The notes beneath the pieces are model-generated. The model searched no databases and was not told the origin of the DNA. It saw nothing but the letters and a program-made list of their open reading frames with translations. From Tubiluchus corallicola (lineage: Eukaryota > Priapulida > Priapulimorpha > Priapulimorphida > Tubiluchidae), in NCBI GenBank assembly GCA_030141605.1, contig JAQGDQ010000002.1, forward strand, positions 974,501 through 1,038,500: a stretch of DNA of 64,000 bases, given 5' to 3'. Below are positions 12,062 to 26,233 of the stretch, one piece after another. How positions within the stretch are numbered: the first letter of the stretch is position 1; each line of letters starts with the position of its first letter. Made by a program: the position numbers and the translations under genes.

Positions 12062-15000
12062 GTCAGTTCGGTCATTGTGTTTTTTAACAATTCAACATCA
12101 GCAATGCACAGCAACTGCAAGACACCCACATCAACTAACTTTTCATTTTACTGTCAGATAGATAATATACGTTTAACAGATACAAAACATTTCTTAGCAA
12201 TCATAAATGTGAGTAGGACTAGTACCACAGACTTCAAATTTCTTAGGAGCAAAGTAAAAGTGAGAAGATGAATGAATTGTAAATGGCTGCTGTCGTTAGA
12301 TGGTAAAAGTGATTAGACAGTAAATGGGGTAACTCTCTTTAGGATGGTTCACATTCAAAACTCATTTGCTTTGTTTTCAATTACTGATGGCATTTGACAG
12401 CTGTAACAGTTTCTCTACCTATGACACAAAAATGTCAACACCAGTTTATCTATAGGTACACAGTTACCACAAGAAATATACTCAATGTGAATGACACAAG
12501 GAGAATAGAAAATGATAGAGTTACAGACTCGACAAATAAAAAAAATGCGCACACACGTATTGGCATTTCAATATGATGACTACATTAATCTCTTAAGACT
12601 GATTAATTCATTTAGCTGGCAGAGAAAAAGCCAAAATTTCTTATCCTAGGAATTACCCTAGGTGCTACAAATTGGTAGCCATTTAACAAAAAAGGTATGA
12701 GAAGAACATTAACCACTTACTATTACTGTTAGTTTCAATATCCATTTAATTTTGTACATTTTATAATTCAAATAGTCTTGTTTCAAATAAGAGCTTATTT
12801 GACACCTAATCTGAACAATTACAAATTATAGGGACCTCTTTGATGTTTTGATGGTGAATTTGCAATAATAAAATGAGAGATATTGCACCGATCTTTAAAC
12901 TAGGGCACAATACACAGTATCAAGTTTCTAGCATAGAAATTCAAAAACTAGCACACCAGTGTAATTAAATTGAAGTAAGAATTTTGCCAAAGTATGCAAT
13001 ATTGTCTATGACTGTCATCAAAAGGTTTTTCATGTGTACGGTTTGGCACAGCTAATATGTCTAAGTAACTTAATGATAATCATTACTGAAACTGCTGGCT
13101 AGAACCAGACGCAGGTACAAAAAAGACACCAGAAAGTCCTAAGTGCAGTACCTGGCAATTATTTACACCTGGACTGTGCATTGTATGATATGGCATTATA
13201 TTACTACCAGTGCAGTAGCAAAAGCCAAAATGAGGTTATTTTATGATTTTCCTTCATTTACAATTTTAGTGTAGATCTGTTGTTGCAGTGAGTTAAATGT
13301 ACGGGTGAAACAGTTAATAGTTATTGCAATATATACTTAACAGAACACACTTAAAAAAGAGGAATCCTTTATCATAATAATTCAAAGCAGAATTCACTTT
13401 AAGTTTACACAAACACGTTTCACTAAATTTAGCTAATTTTTCTGCACCAACATTTACAGTAACATTTTGGTTTAATCCTGTGTCCTTCATCACTAGCAAT
13501 TATAGATTAAATGAAATAAGTTAGCATGATGAGTGTGTAATGGCCCAATTTTAAGCACAGTATCAACAACAGAAGTTTGCAATTAAAATTTGATATCCAT
13601 ATGTAACTCATTATTTTCACTGTTCATACAGACTAGCACAGCAAGTTACCCAAAGGAAGTCATAATTCATAGTCATAAATTAATAAATGCCCATTATGAT
13701 GTGACGGCAATATTAACACTTAGTCAAGTACAATAATAAGCCCACTGACCTTTAGATGTCAAAGTTTTGTGAAGACAGCAGCTACACATAATAATCAGAT
13801 AAAGAAAACAATTTCGTCTACTTAGCATATTTAAATTTAACAGGTTTAAAGTGTGCACAACTATAACGTTTTATCCAGCCAGTTAACACACATGCAATTT
13901 ACAAGCTTCAGTAACGGATATGTCATACTTACCAAGTTTACTGACATTTTCATGCTTGCCTGCATCTGCCCTTGTCTGCTCTCATCTAGGTTAGCAGCTG
14001 GAAGTCAGTGGCGTCACCTATCAACGGAAAACGAACACTATTAATGGTACAACTAAGTAAACTTTTTATAAATGTAGTACATTTTTTCACAGGTCCAGAA
14101 TTTCAGTTTAAAACATTATATTATAACTGGCAATAAATAAGTCTCAGTTAGCCAATGAACATTGTTTTATTTCTAACGTATAGAGTTCTAACGAGAAAAG
14201 AAATTTAACGTCCATAAATAATAAACAACATCAAGTACAACATAAACATTCTACAATTGCCGTATTTCTAGTTAAAGAACATAGGAATTCAATTTACCTC
14301 CAGTCTAAGACCTCATCACACTGACTAAAGATGGTTTCTCTCATCAGTCAATCTCTGAGTTGATTGTCAACAAAACTTAGTGTCAAAGTGAATGTTAGAA
14401 CTTAAAAGTAATACACAAAGTTACAGAATCTACTTTTACATTTCGAAAACACCAGCAAACATTTTTTCGATTAAGCAAGCAACAATAACAGTTCAGTGGT
14501 GCAAATACAGAAGCAAGGAAAACAACTTCAACCATTATTATCTGTCAAACTGTATCATACCAAGCAGCCTTTAGCACCAGTTATAGAAAAACAAGGAATA
14601 CACATTTAATCAATAAATTATACACACATATGAACAGTAACAGTTCAATGGGTGACTTTCAATAAAAACATAAGCAAAAAAAATAGTTTCAACCATTATT
14701 ATCTGCCAGGCATGTGGTAGACAAAGCAGTCATTTAAAACCAGTTATACAATTACAAGTACCACACATTTAATCAATAAATTATATGACCACACATTTAA
14801 TCAATAAATTATACGCATATAAACAATAAGATTCTTTATTAACAAATAATACCAAAACGTGATAAGTTAATCACATTACTCGTTATACATGCTAGATCAA
14901 TATCATACTAAATTCTGCAAACTACCAAGCTTTTTTAAGTACCTAGGTACGAAAATTTTACACGTTACGATAAACTTTTCTTCAATTCAGGAAAGACACT

Positions 15001-15211
15001 GTGGTGGCACATACTTACATAAAAGCATTTGTGCAGTGACAACTTTACATATTCCAGCATTTACACTACTTCAAATTAGGTGTGTACGTTAGAATGAACA
15101 AAAGCATTCAACACAGAATCTATAAAACATGAACCTTTCTCTAGTTCAGCTTTTGATTGCTACAGAACTGAATATCACAAAAAAGTGGAGCTAAACATTG
15201 GAAGAGCTTTG

Positions 15212-17527
15212 TCAGCTTAAAGCTGATGCTCCTTCTGAGGGATCATTTACAAGAACTTCACGATTCTCATACATCCAGAAACCGTTCAGATCAGTAAGTA
15301 TGGTGATAATTGTATCTCCCTGCCCACTGAAACAAATAGCCTACGTAAATGCGTCAATAACAAACAGGCATCGAACATTACAAAATGTTGCTAAAAATAT
15401 AAAACAGTAGTGATTTCTATTAAAGTTCTGCAGAAAACAAGAAGCACAAAAAGGCAAAAATGAAATATTTTCAACGCCTTCAAGAGTATGAATTGTGCAG
15501 TTAAAAATAGAAAACAGTTTAAACTGCAAATATTTTGTTAATCTAGCATTTTTGTAGGGTAATAGATAATATAGCAGTCAGCAAATGGGTGGAAAAACAA
15601 ATATTTTCTATCAGCACAGTTGCAATGAGCCTTCAGTTTGCTAAATGAATGCTAACATCTGTTAAAAAATTTAGAAATTCGGTACACCAAATAATGATTT
15701 GATGAAGGTAATTATACAAGCATACCACGTTATTAAATCTTGGAGTGTTATTTTTAGAGGATCAGTTGGTTTGACCATGTCAAATACTTCATCCTTTACA
15801 TCATGAAATGAGATTGGTTCTTGGCCGTGATCTGTCATCTGCTTTTGTATTGCCTGAAGAGACACTTAAATACTTCAGTAAGGCAAGCAAATATTGGCAA
15901 ACATAAAATTTTGAGACAATGCCAACAAAAATCAAATAATGGGAAATTGCACCAAAAAAATTTCACATTGAAATAAACAAAAAGTTTTGCAGCTACTATA
16001 CTAATTAACTTCTCAGATCACTTGTCAGCAAGAGACGTGACGCATCGTGCACAAAAAATAACACTGTTGTACTAGCGCAACATGTACACCTAAATAGGAG
16101 TTTTACTTTAGCAGTATGATCATTGCTAACAATTTAGGCCTTTCACTTTGTGTAAGTCACGCATCTCAACGTTTTTCTTTTAAATTTTACAAAGTACATC
16201 AGTACAAATAAATACTATGTTTTATTACAGGCAATCAATTGGGCATATCACAACAAATTTAAAAACACTACTTTGCACAGAATTATCAGGAAATGTGCAT
16301 CAATTGCATACTATGGCACACATACTATGCAGTACATATTTAAGTAATGACACATGCAATAATATATTCAATAAATATTATATTCAATCAGTAGCTCATC
16401 TCAGTTATTTCCATTTTATACACTTATAAAACAGTCACTTAAAAACTGACACTGAGCAAAAGAAGAGACAAAAAGAGATACAAACTGCTACAGCATCATT
16501 AAGTGGCTTAACTATAGTAAACCAATATACTGCACTGTCATACCAAATGCATATAACAAAACCTGTGCTTTACTTTCTCTTTGATATTAATATAAGCACA
16601 TCTTTAATGTAATAGCTTTTTAATTTCATATTGCAATCTACTTGCTACTAGTTCTGTAATAAAACTGAGATAAGTGCCCTGTGTGAAAACCTAGTTTGAT
16701 TCTAAGTAGATATTTCTGAGCTCAAACAAAAACATGCTGACAGCTAGAGACATATGCCAATATATTGTCACCAATTAAAAAAGCTGGAATGATCAACTAA
16801 TTACCCGGAAGAAAAAATTGAGTGCAAAAACATCCAAGTAACCCTTCTGACGAACGTCAAGAATGCGGAAGAGGTACTGTAGAGATTGTGCTTCTCTTTT
16901 GTTCTCCAGAGCCAAGACAAAATCAAGATACGTCTTGTAATCCATTTCTCCATCATATGTGAGACATTCTTGGAATACTCGATCTAAGAATACATCCGTC
17001 AGCGTGCCTGTGCCGTATCTGTTGACATAAAATATTGTTTAGATAGTCTAGCAAGTGATAAAAGTACTTTGTAGTTTCTTTGATAATAATGCCCTCAGAT
17101 TTCTGTATCTAGTTCAAATGAAGGACTAAATGGGAAAGGGGGTAACATTCAAAGTTTTTAGAAGTGTTTTTCACTTTTTAAGTTTTTATAGAAATTGGCA
17201 AATTACAGGCTAGTGTGGAGCACTCAACAGCTAATTAAATTCTTAATGACAAGAATAATGACAACTAATAAAAATCCCATTATTAAAACAAAAAACATTT
17301 CAAATCACTGCTGTTACTTATCAACTGGTGAAAAAAGAAATAGGGGGAAAAATCACACAGAGTTACTAATATTAATTTTCGGAGGTTTTTTAATAACATT
17401 TACACTAAAAAATACCACAGTTCAAAACTCTACTATCTATTAAAACCACAGAGAATAGCAAATAAAAACAATAGGGAAAACACAGAATGAGAAAGCAGCA
17501 TCACTGGTGACAATCACAGTAACTGAG

Positions 17528-17564
<37 letters not shown>

Positions 17565-20500
17565 TGAAAACTTTTTTATATATCTCTCTCCCTGTAATTC
17601 CATTTTCTGCTTTTGTGGTTTTTCCCCTTGTGTTTTTATTTGCTACACTTCTGTAATTTTAACATGGTAAAAGTCATGTGATTGCATTCTTTTTTACCGT
17701 ATTGGTATTTTGCATGGTATTTTGTATGTAAATAGCATTTAAAAAACTCCAAAAGTTAGTAATAATATTAATTTTCTGATTTTCCCCCTTTCACAGTAAC
17801 TTGGAAATATCTGATGATTGCATCTTGCACCTATTTATACTGTCATATGTTTTACTGGTTGAATAAAGGTTACAATATAAAATTAGGTAATTTCTAAGTG
17901 CTTCATATTGTCTGCTGCACAAATCAAGAAAGTTGCTTTAGTGCAATAGTGCACACCTACCTAGAAAGTTCGTCTTTACTCAACATGCCATTATGATCTT
18001 TGTCCAAGTTCAAATATTGTCCATAGATACGAAGTGCTGAAGCTGCAGAAAACCAGTTCATTTCCTGCATTTCTTTCGACAATTCCTCGTCACGTAACTA
18101 TACAGAAAAAATATAAAATTTAATTGCTTAAAATGAAAAGACTCTGTGAAAAATCTTATCACACATTTATATTAGTAAACATTCGAAACCTTCAACTGGT
18201 TTAGAAAAAAAAAATTAAGATTATAATGATAATATTCAAGTTACGCTTGCTTCCATTAGTTAACTAATTATTTTTGCAAGTAGCAGTGTTAGTGTTTAAA
18301 CAATGTCGATAGAGCCATTTATTAAAGCATTATACAAGCCAGGTCCTCTTTAACTAGTTTTGAAGAAGAAATTTAAAAGTACATATCTACTGGAATTTAG
18401 TAAATTTAAAAGAACAGTTTAATGTTTATAATTCTTAAGAAACAATGTTAGTTATTTTCATGCAATTATCGTGGCAAATATTAGCAGAAGTAGTGTGCAT
18501 ATGGGTACTGCTATTGTACCTTAGCTGACAGCAAAAACTGGTCACATCTGTCTACTCTGAAATTTTATATTTTATTCTAGATAAAAACCACAAACCTCTA
18601 GCAGATCATCCAGAAAGCTGCAGGCAAGTATATCTTGTATCCTAACCTTTCCAGTGCGCATGGGGTCCAAAAAAAAGAAAAATTTTCGCACAGCCGTGCA
18701 GACATAAAACGAATGAAAAGATTTCTCTAGACCATCCAGCTGCAATGAATAATAAATAGTGTTTTCTTTTATATTAAATTAAGAAAAATTCAAAAATTAT
18801 TAGTAAATTGAATCGATAATCATATTGTCAAAATTTATTCAATTAAAAACTAATTATACAGTATTGTTTCATTATAACATACCGGAATTTGCCTATGCAG
18901 CACAATAGCTAACTTTGGTCCAGTAGTGAAAAACTCAGGTAAATTAACAGAATATAACACACATTGAAACCACTGTGTAGATAGTAGAAAAAGCTCAAAT
19001 ACGATTACAATGAAAACCAGTTATTTCTGGACGTAATGCATGTTACAGAAATTGTTGAATTCGTACCTGAGGCAACGTTGGTATTAGCTCAGTGATGTAA
19101 TTTTCCAAGTCCTGCAAAAAATGAAAAATATACCCTGAACGAAGAACAGCTTATGGTATACTCATAGTCATGACATATCCAACATGTTACAGTTTATAGC
19201 AGAATGTGTTCTCATGTAGATCGGAATTTGTACCATTATTTGAATAAGAAGACAATTTGCAAATGTAATAACTGAAATAGTTTTTCAAGATTCAGGTCAG
19301 TAAAACTACTTGATTACTCTTTCATTTTTTATAATTATTTGTTAAAAACCGATTCAACAGTCTAGCATAGGACTACCTTTAAAGTCTTTACATTTAGTAA
19401 GACAGAATTAATTACTGAATTACACAAAAGCACATTAGAGGTAGCTACTAAATGATTGGATGTGATTTGGCAGCAAGAAGTGAGGCTGAAAGCACATTTC
19501 CTCCAAAGCACACCTGGAGTAGACAAAGTACAAATTATTTAACCACCGTAAGTAACTTGGAACCTATTCCAAATACAAGAGTTGCAATACAAACAAACAA
19601 AAGAATTTTTAGCTACTTACGGTTTCTCTTAGGTATCCCTGTCCAGTGCAATCATACAGTGACAAGCCGATGCGAGTTTGATGTAACCAAACTTTTCTCA
19701 TGACATAGTTAAAGAAGCACATTACTGAAATTCGTCCATAAGGATCACCCTGTTGTAGTTTAGCAAAAACTCTTGCTTTAAAAAATGGTCTAAAAGAAAG
19801 TAAATGTAGATGAATTAATGGTTTGCAAACTTGACATACTGGCGATTGAACTTGACTTATTTTGGTTTATTGATTTTGACTTGAATTTAACATTGTGCAG
19901 TAACATAATGCAATAAGATTGGTAAGCAATCTAACACAAATTATAAAAATGTGTGTGTGTGTGTGTGTGTGTGTGTGACTTAATCTTATATCTAAAGTTC
20001 CAAGTATGCTGCTCAATTCATTCTTTTTCGTATTGTGTACTTGGCGCATGGGGTCTTACCTAATTAAATTCCTCCAGCTTGTGTTCTGCAGATTTTAATT
20101 CATTGTTGACGTGGGTACATCACATTGCATGCACACCACATAAGAAACACATGGAAGGAAATTTTGCTAGAAATATTAAGGATGTTCTGCAACACAATAG
20201 CACAGTTTCAGAAAAATTTTCTTTAGCCAAGTTTCAAAGCACATGAGATCATGTTGATCCCATTTTCAGACAGGCCACCTCATTTAACAACATTTTGGCA
20301 AATTTAATACAAAAAAGCCTATTAAATAATAATAATTACATACTTTGCTTTAATTCCTGCCTGTGATGCCACCTTTTGGAAGTCATCCCAATTAATAAGC
20401 TGATCATCACCCACCTGGGGAGGACTATGATTGCTTTCTAGAAGAAACCACAGATTTTGGAGCTCATCATTTAGCAAAAGCTCTCGACTCCTTCTTTGCA

Positions 20501-23056
20501 AAAATACAGCCCTAAAATGAACAAATCATCATTTATAGTAAAGAGAGAATCTTCTACCGAAACAAGCACTTCGATATCATGTTTTCACCTGATAAAAATA
20601 GATCAAACAACATAGTGATAATAATGCAAATAACAAACTAAATTTGCTGCTTCAGTAGTTCAAGCATACTACAAAGAGGATAGCTAGACAAATGCCTGTT
20701 TTGAAATTATAATCCTGACTTCTATAAAACATAATACATTAATTAGATCTAGCAAATATATAACTCATCAAGGTACAACCCAACTTAGCTCTTTGAACAT
20801 TTATCTTGACAACCAGCAAGCAGTTAAAGCAGTAATAGCAAAGATCTGAAAACCATTATCCAGTAAGGCAGACAAAAGCCATAGTTCACTAAAAACTCAC
20901 CTGGATTCTTCACGCAATTTCTGCAGCAACACTTCATCTTCCGAGGGTAGCTAAACACAAATAATAGAAAATAATAAAGTTCAACATCCTATAGCAATTT
21001 TTCCTTCACAAAAGGAAAACTCTCACAGAAACTACAAGCTTACAAAGATAACCAGTTAAACTAAAATTACAAACCACAAAAGTATGGTGTTGAAATATAC
21101 TCTGTTTACCTAGTTCTTTATTCAAAAAGAAATTAAAATGCATCTGTAAAACACAAATTAAGAATATAAAGTTACAACGGTTAGCAGAAGTAACATTTGC
21201 TTGAAAGACTGTTTAGTATCATGTTATTTGATCCTCTATGAGAGAAGTAAATTCTTAATAGGAATTTGCATTAACAGGCAAAAAGCTATTTCAGCTAGTT
21301 TTTATGCTTATCGTGAAACAATAAAACTTGTTTTTTACAAGCTCGTGCTTTTTTTGCCTATGTTCAGTCATTCATTAAATGTATAAAGTTTTATATCATA
21401 TAAATGCATAATTGCTTGTGGACACAGAAATGGCTGTGTTTATTAGGGGGATCAAAAAATAAGGTTTTACACAGCAATACTCACAACATGAATTTTGAAT
21501 ACAGTACAATTTATGTAGGAAAAATAAAAAGCCTAATCAGCTACAAGAGTACGTAGAAATTTACTGAGCTTGTACTTTACATTAAAAATAAATTTTCAAT
21601 GATACATTTATGTTGATGGTCTATAGTTTCATTTGTATATATACTCTTTAAATCATAATCAGCTAAAATAGGTTACATATATAACTGTCATTACTGCAAA
21701 ACATCTAGTACACTAATGTTCTAAGTGTTTTCACTACTTTGGGATGAAGTTCCTAGTTCTAACCAATATAGCACCAGACTGTTGACCACTGCTGGGACAA
21801 GGCTAAAATACCTTGAAAGATTTAATGTACAACAGAATTATGACTTAGAAGGAAGAAAAACACATTGTATATAGTTGCCACAAGTTAAGTAAATTTACCT
21901 TAAAGTAAAATCTAGGTATTTGTTTGTAGGTGACACAGGCCGATTTCTCTCCACTCCACTTATTGTAAAGTTTGTGAAACTCTTCTTCTTCTTGAGTATT
22001 TAGCTCATCTCTGCTTTTCTGTTGTTTATCTACAAGTAAGAAGTTATATATTTTACTTGTAATTATATTATTTTTCATTACATTCATACATTATTTTTCA
22101 TTACATTGTGTTATAATGCAATGAAATATAATATGTCCCACCTGCTGATACCGAGCAGTCACAGACAGCTGCTGTATTAGCCATCAACTCTAGATCTATA
22201 TTAGCAAAATATTTTTGTAATATACCTATATATTACACATCAGTAGTTGATTTACTCTTAGCTTTTTTGGTTCTTAAGAGCTTTGACTTAGGATAAAGAA
22301 GCGAGATATTGCCTGCAACCTTATTGCATGTATAATTATGCAGACTCCATAAATTTATATTAGTCTCCTTTTGCTGCAGCTGCAAAATCTACAAATGAAA
22401 TTTTATTAGACCCGTGTCTTTGATACCAAATACACACGGAATATATTTAAATTATTATATACAGCTAAAACAGGATTGTTTAGTTACTAACAGTCAGTCA
22501 TAAGATGTAATAAAACAATTAACACAGCGTAACAAATGGCTAAGAAGATTAGAAATGCTAATTATAGCAGGAAATATCTGACGGCAGTTATAAAGCCTTA
22601 TATGGATGGGATCATGAATCGTTTCCTTACAGCCTCGCTATCACACCAGATGTAACAGCATTTTCGTACATGTACACTGCAGGTATGTAGAGAGTAATGT
22701 AGCCATACAATGCCAGTATGCAGGCTTCATGATTTCGCGAAGCTATAATTCAGGGTTGTAGTGTTAAGCTAAACTTCCCATTTTCACACTGCAAATGGGA
22801 TGCCCGTTATGCATAATTTTTCCATGTCAAAAGGGAGGGGTCTGGACACACTCTGGATCTGCTTCTGTAATCTTAAAATACCATTATAAAATAACAAATA
22901 CAAACCAAAATTACGGCTAGGCTTTAATGAGTTAGCAGTTAAACAGTAAGTGTAACGCTGATAAAATGAAAATTAGAATACAAATTAATATAAACCTATT
23001 TACTTACCCTTTTTTTCAATAGCTGCTTGGAGACCAGCTTTCAATTTTGTTGCCAT
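15212..23056 (-). CDS. PPP2R3C: PP2A regulatory subunit B'' gamma (PPP2R3C/G5PR), complete, 11 exons
   Basis: Regulatory subunit of protein phosphatase 2A; family members bind the PP2A core (and PP5) and act in the cytoplasm, nucleus and centrosome region. Coding exons, 5' to 3' on the minus strand: 23056-23008, 22029-21899, 20950-20901, 20511-20344, 19789-19621, 19111-19067, 18739-18596, 18097-17961, 17018-16805, 15853-15726, 15326-15212. All introns are GT-AG and every join keeps frame: 1350 nt, 449 aa plus stop, against 453 aa in human as I recall it. Highly conserved blocks include VMRKVWLHQTRIGLSLYD, ILACSFLDDLLELRDEEL and SFHDVKDEVFDMVKP. A canonical EF-hand loop, DKDHNGMLSKDE, lies at about residues 284-295, followed by a weaker second one (DGEMDYKTYLDF). 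The ATG gives MATKLKAGLQAAIEKK; this short N-terminus differs from the human one. The gene is divergent from the TRAF gene, with 3.7 kb of transposon-rich DNA between them. Identity is very secure; exact splice points are inferred from frame and homology. Confidence 0.96.
17532..17560. repeat. (GA)n microsatellite in a PPP2R3C intron
   Basis: About 14 GA repeats. A TCTCTCTCCC stretch 25 bp later could pair with it. Confidence 0.9.
19951..19977. repeat. (GT)n microsatellite in a PPP2R3C intron
   Basis: About 13 GT repeats. Confidence 0.9.
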
Positions 23057-23819
23057 GACTGGTAAGTTTGATATCATTGGATCACATCAGTCTAGAAAAA
23101 GAGATCAAAGAAAACAATAAAGCTATCATAAGCTTACATCACAGGTAACAATATCAACATTGAAATCCTAACTAAAGCTTTTGAAATCAATTTAATACCA
23201 TTACCATACTAGCCACATACTGTCTCATTTGCCTGAAATATTCAGTAAACCTGAGACGCCGAGGAGTAAGATTGTTTGACTAGAGCTTGGAATGACTGTG
23301 ACCGTGAGTGATAATAGTCATTTTCAACTAGTCAAATTTATTTAACTGATTTTATTTGAAAAAATAAATTGCTTTTACGTATACCAAAGCGTAATCACTT
23401 TGGTGACTTTGCGCGCGCATCGCATGGAAGAAACCTTATTTTTTGTTTACGAAATTCGTTTGCAGAATTTGATTTCCCGTATGTACAAATCAAACAGTTG
23501 CTAGAAATCAGAAATCTAGTAAACGAATGGAATACAGGGTAAAGACAAATAAAGACATTAAAGTGGGAAAAGACAACTAAAAGATCTGCGTTATAGAAAA
23601 ATAGACTTTGCACCCTATAAAGGTGCCCGCCTCTGATAGGGGCGAGAGTCGAGGATCGCAATCGCAAAAACAGTTTCATTGCAATGATAAACCCCTAGCA
23701 AGTTAGTATTGTCTAGCTTTTTGTTGCTGTGTGTACGTCTTGAAGGCGCATTTTTTTATTTTAAAGTTGTGCCTGCCCAGTGTCTACAACTGATGTAATT
23801 GGTATATGATGATGATGAT

Positions 23820-25612
23820 ATTATTTGGGTACTACATTTGTACTTCTGCCTGTCATAATGCGAAGCACACAAGGGAAACACCGAACCGCATATAGAGGAA
23901 GGAACGTTACGTCTGCAAAAGTCTTAGCCGAAAAAGCTGTAACCTCAAGCTCTTATTCTATTACTGTATTACTGCTTGATATGAGTAGGGTTTTTGATGC
24001 TGTTGACAGTAGTTGAATACCATTTTCACGATTTAACATGAATTTTAGAACCAGCTGAATTACACATGATAACAATCTTATTTAAAGTAAAATTAGGCAA
24101 TACCGTAGGAAGGACTTTCAAAACTAACTGTGGTGTACATCAAGGTGACTGCCTCAACCTAAGTATAACGATTTACTTTATACCTGGCCAGTGCACTCCA
24201 AAACGAAGATGTTTCACCTATACTGCTATATATCATGATTACGATTCCATATGGTTGTTCACGCTTATCTTGCACCAGATTCCTACAAACCATTCCTATT
24301 AGACCAACAATATGCTGACGACATTAGGTGGATTAGCATTTCAAAATTCTACACAGATACTGTTAAGACAGAATGCCAAAAATTACTAAAAAAAGAAATC
24401 TCAAACTTAATAATATGAAAACTGAAGAATATAAGAAAGATATCACAAGATCGAGACCAATCCTGGAAATGTTGCAAATACATGGGATCATTACTTACAA
24501 TTGAACATGATATCAAAAATAGTAAACAACGGGCAATGTATGGTTTTGTTCAAAATAAATCAATTCTAACCAGCAAGAAACTATCCCTCAAAAGAAGGCT
24601 ACAACTCTTCTGGGTATATATAGCTACTAGCTTCACATACAACAGTGAAATTAGGGGCTTGACTGCAATGTAGGAAGCAGAAGTATAGGTTTTTCGCAGA
24701 GGTCTATTCAGAAAAACCTTAAAAATAAAAATGCCATACATCATTTCAAATGAGCACCTGTATGACGGAACCATAGAAGAACATTGGAGCACTACAATCA
24801 GAAGGCTAAGGAACATTTAAAGGAAAACCGGATGATTGTGTAAACACGAGTTCAGAATAAAGAATGCTGTAAAATATTGAAAACTACAATAGCTTATTTT
24901 AAATCAAAGCTTAGCTTAAATAATAATTACCTCGGATACTCAAATTTCGTTAAACTTTCAAAGCTATGCGTGGCTCAGTGAATCTACTAAGATTGGCAGT
25001 GGCGCCTGTTTGTCATGTGCATGTGGCCGTCAAATAGAAGGCGGTATCGTGATAAGCATGATCATGAACTGCAGTGTTAGTTTCTGACGTCATATGATGT
25101 AAAGCCCATTTTTTGTGACATCATGCATTTAAACAGTACTGTAACACTTATGCAAATGTGCTTGACGCGCAAGGGAAGACGCCTGCCATTGCACAAACTG
25201 TGGTTAGTTTCTGACATAAGCATTAGCTGTGTTCGGTTCCGTTAATTAAGTTTCTAAGCTAATTATTCAAATATAAGGAACAAATGTTAACTTTTATATG
25301 TAAGAAAATGTATATTTTGGACAGTAAATTGAAATGAGATTGAGTCTAAACAATCGTCCGGTTTTCCTTTAATGAAATTGCCATAGATAACATCAGTAGA
25401 TTGGCATTAAATGAGGCACTGAAACATACTAAACGACCACCAGGTTAACCTAAAACAACTTGGATATCAATAAATTTATGAAGATTTACAACAGCAGAAA
25501 CCAAACCTAACAATTTTAGCTTCAAACAGGAAACAGTGGGGTGCTCTAATAGCGGATAGAGGCTCTATGTTTACACAGATGTTTAGAGCAACAGAAGAAG
25601 AAGAAGAAATTT
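23820..25612 (+). pseudogene. Dead LINE reverse transcriptase between PPP2R3C and TRAF, interrupted by a DNA element
   Basis: Scattered but clear reverse transcriptase motifs lie on the plus strand: AYRGRNVTSAKVLAEKA, LLLDMSRVFDAVDS (RT motif like DMSKAFDTV), FKTNCGVHQGDCLN, QQYADDI, GSLLTIEHDI, FTYNSEIRGLT, then ISNEHLYDGTIEEHWSTTI and, beyond the inserted element, ALNEALKHTKRPPG, PKTTWI and QWGALIADRGSMF. The 3' end is a short (GAA)n tract near 25595-25610, as in LINE tails. Stops and frameshifts are frequent. This is a different LINE lineage from the one at 55-58 kb, since it keeps the tail typical of elements that end in RGRPKTTW-type sequence. Confidence 0.8.
24817..25372. mobile_element. 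548-bp inverted-repeat element with TTAA target duplications (piggyBac-like MITE)
   Basis: The element runs 24821-25368. Terminal inverted repeats are about 27 bp: AGGAAAACCGGATGATTGTG on the left, and the reverse complement of the right end reads AGGAAAACCGGACGATTGTT. Both ends are directly flanked by TTAA (24817-24820 and 25369-25372), the target duplication of piggyBac-type transposons. No coding sequence is seen inside, so it is nonautonomous. It lies inside the dead LINE, whose peptide similarity continues on both sides. Confidence 0.85.
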
Positions 25613-26233
25613 CTTTATTCAGTTTACCTCACTCTTCAATGAACACTAGAACCAGCCAGAAAAGCAGCAGGAGGACAGATGTTAGCATATTTAGATTTTG
25701 CACAAAAAGATTTAAACACTTCAGCACTGATCCTTACAGATAAATGCACTTGGGACATTGCAGCGAGTAGGGTGTCCTGGCATACAGAGCTGAACACAAT
25801 CATGTCCCTGGACTATGATTCATTGGATGATGATGTTTTATTACTTGTTTTGAGATATCAATTAATATGTATACATGTATATATATATTCAATTATGTTC
25901 AATGTCAAACATTTAGACTAGGTTGCATTTTTAAATAAAACGACAGTCAAGTAAATAAGTTAGATTCAATACCCTCAAACCTTTGTTACTTAAAATAACT
26001 AAGATAGTGAGCTATCTTATACATCCTTATTTGTCTTATCATATGATGTCTATAGTATACTAAACCCATGGAGGCTCGGCTTGGCGAGAAGACTTAGTGT
26101 AGTAGTCTTAGGAAAAACTAACACACTAAACTGCAATTATAGAATCAGATTAGTAAGAAGATGTAGTACTTGAATTCACGTGTAGTATCGTTGTGGTGTA
26201 ATACAATGTTTGTGTCTGGCTGTTTAAATAAAA

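Larger units (their letters stand above)
7481..15211. other. Intergenic DNA, no gene firmly supported
   Basis: AT-rich, with a poly(G) run, one GC-rich coding-like patch and scattered short ORFs. Splice-flanked open stretches on the minus strand near 13929-13990 and 14296-14340 (LDESRQGQMQASMKMSVNL and MRETIFSQCDEVLDWR) could not be joined in frame. Confidence 0.5.
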
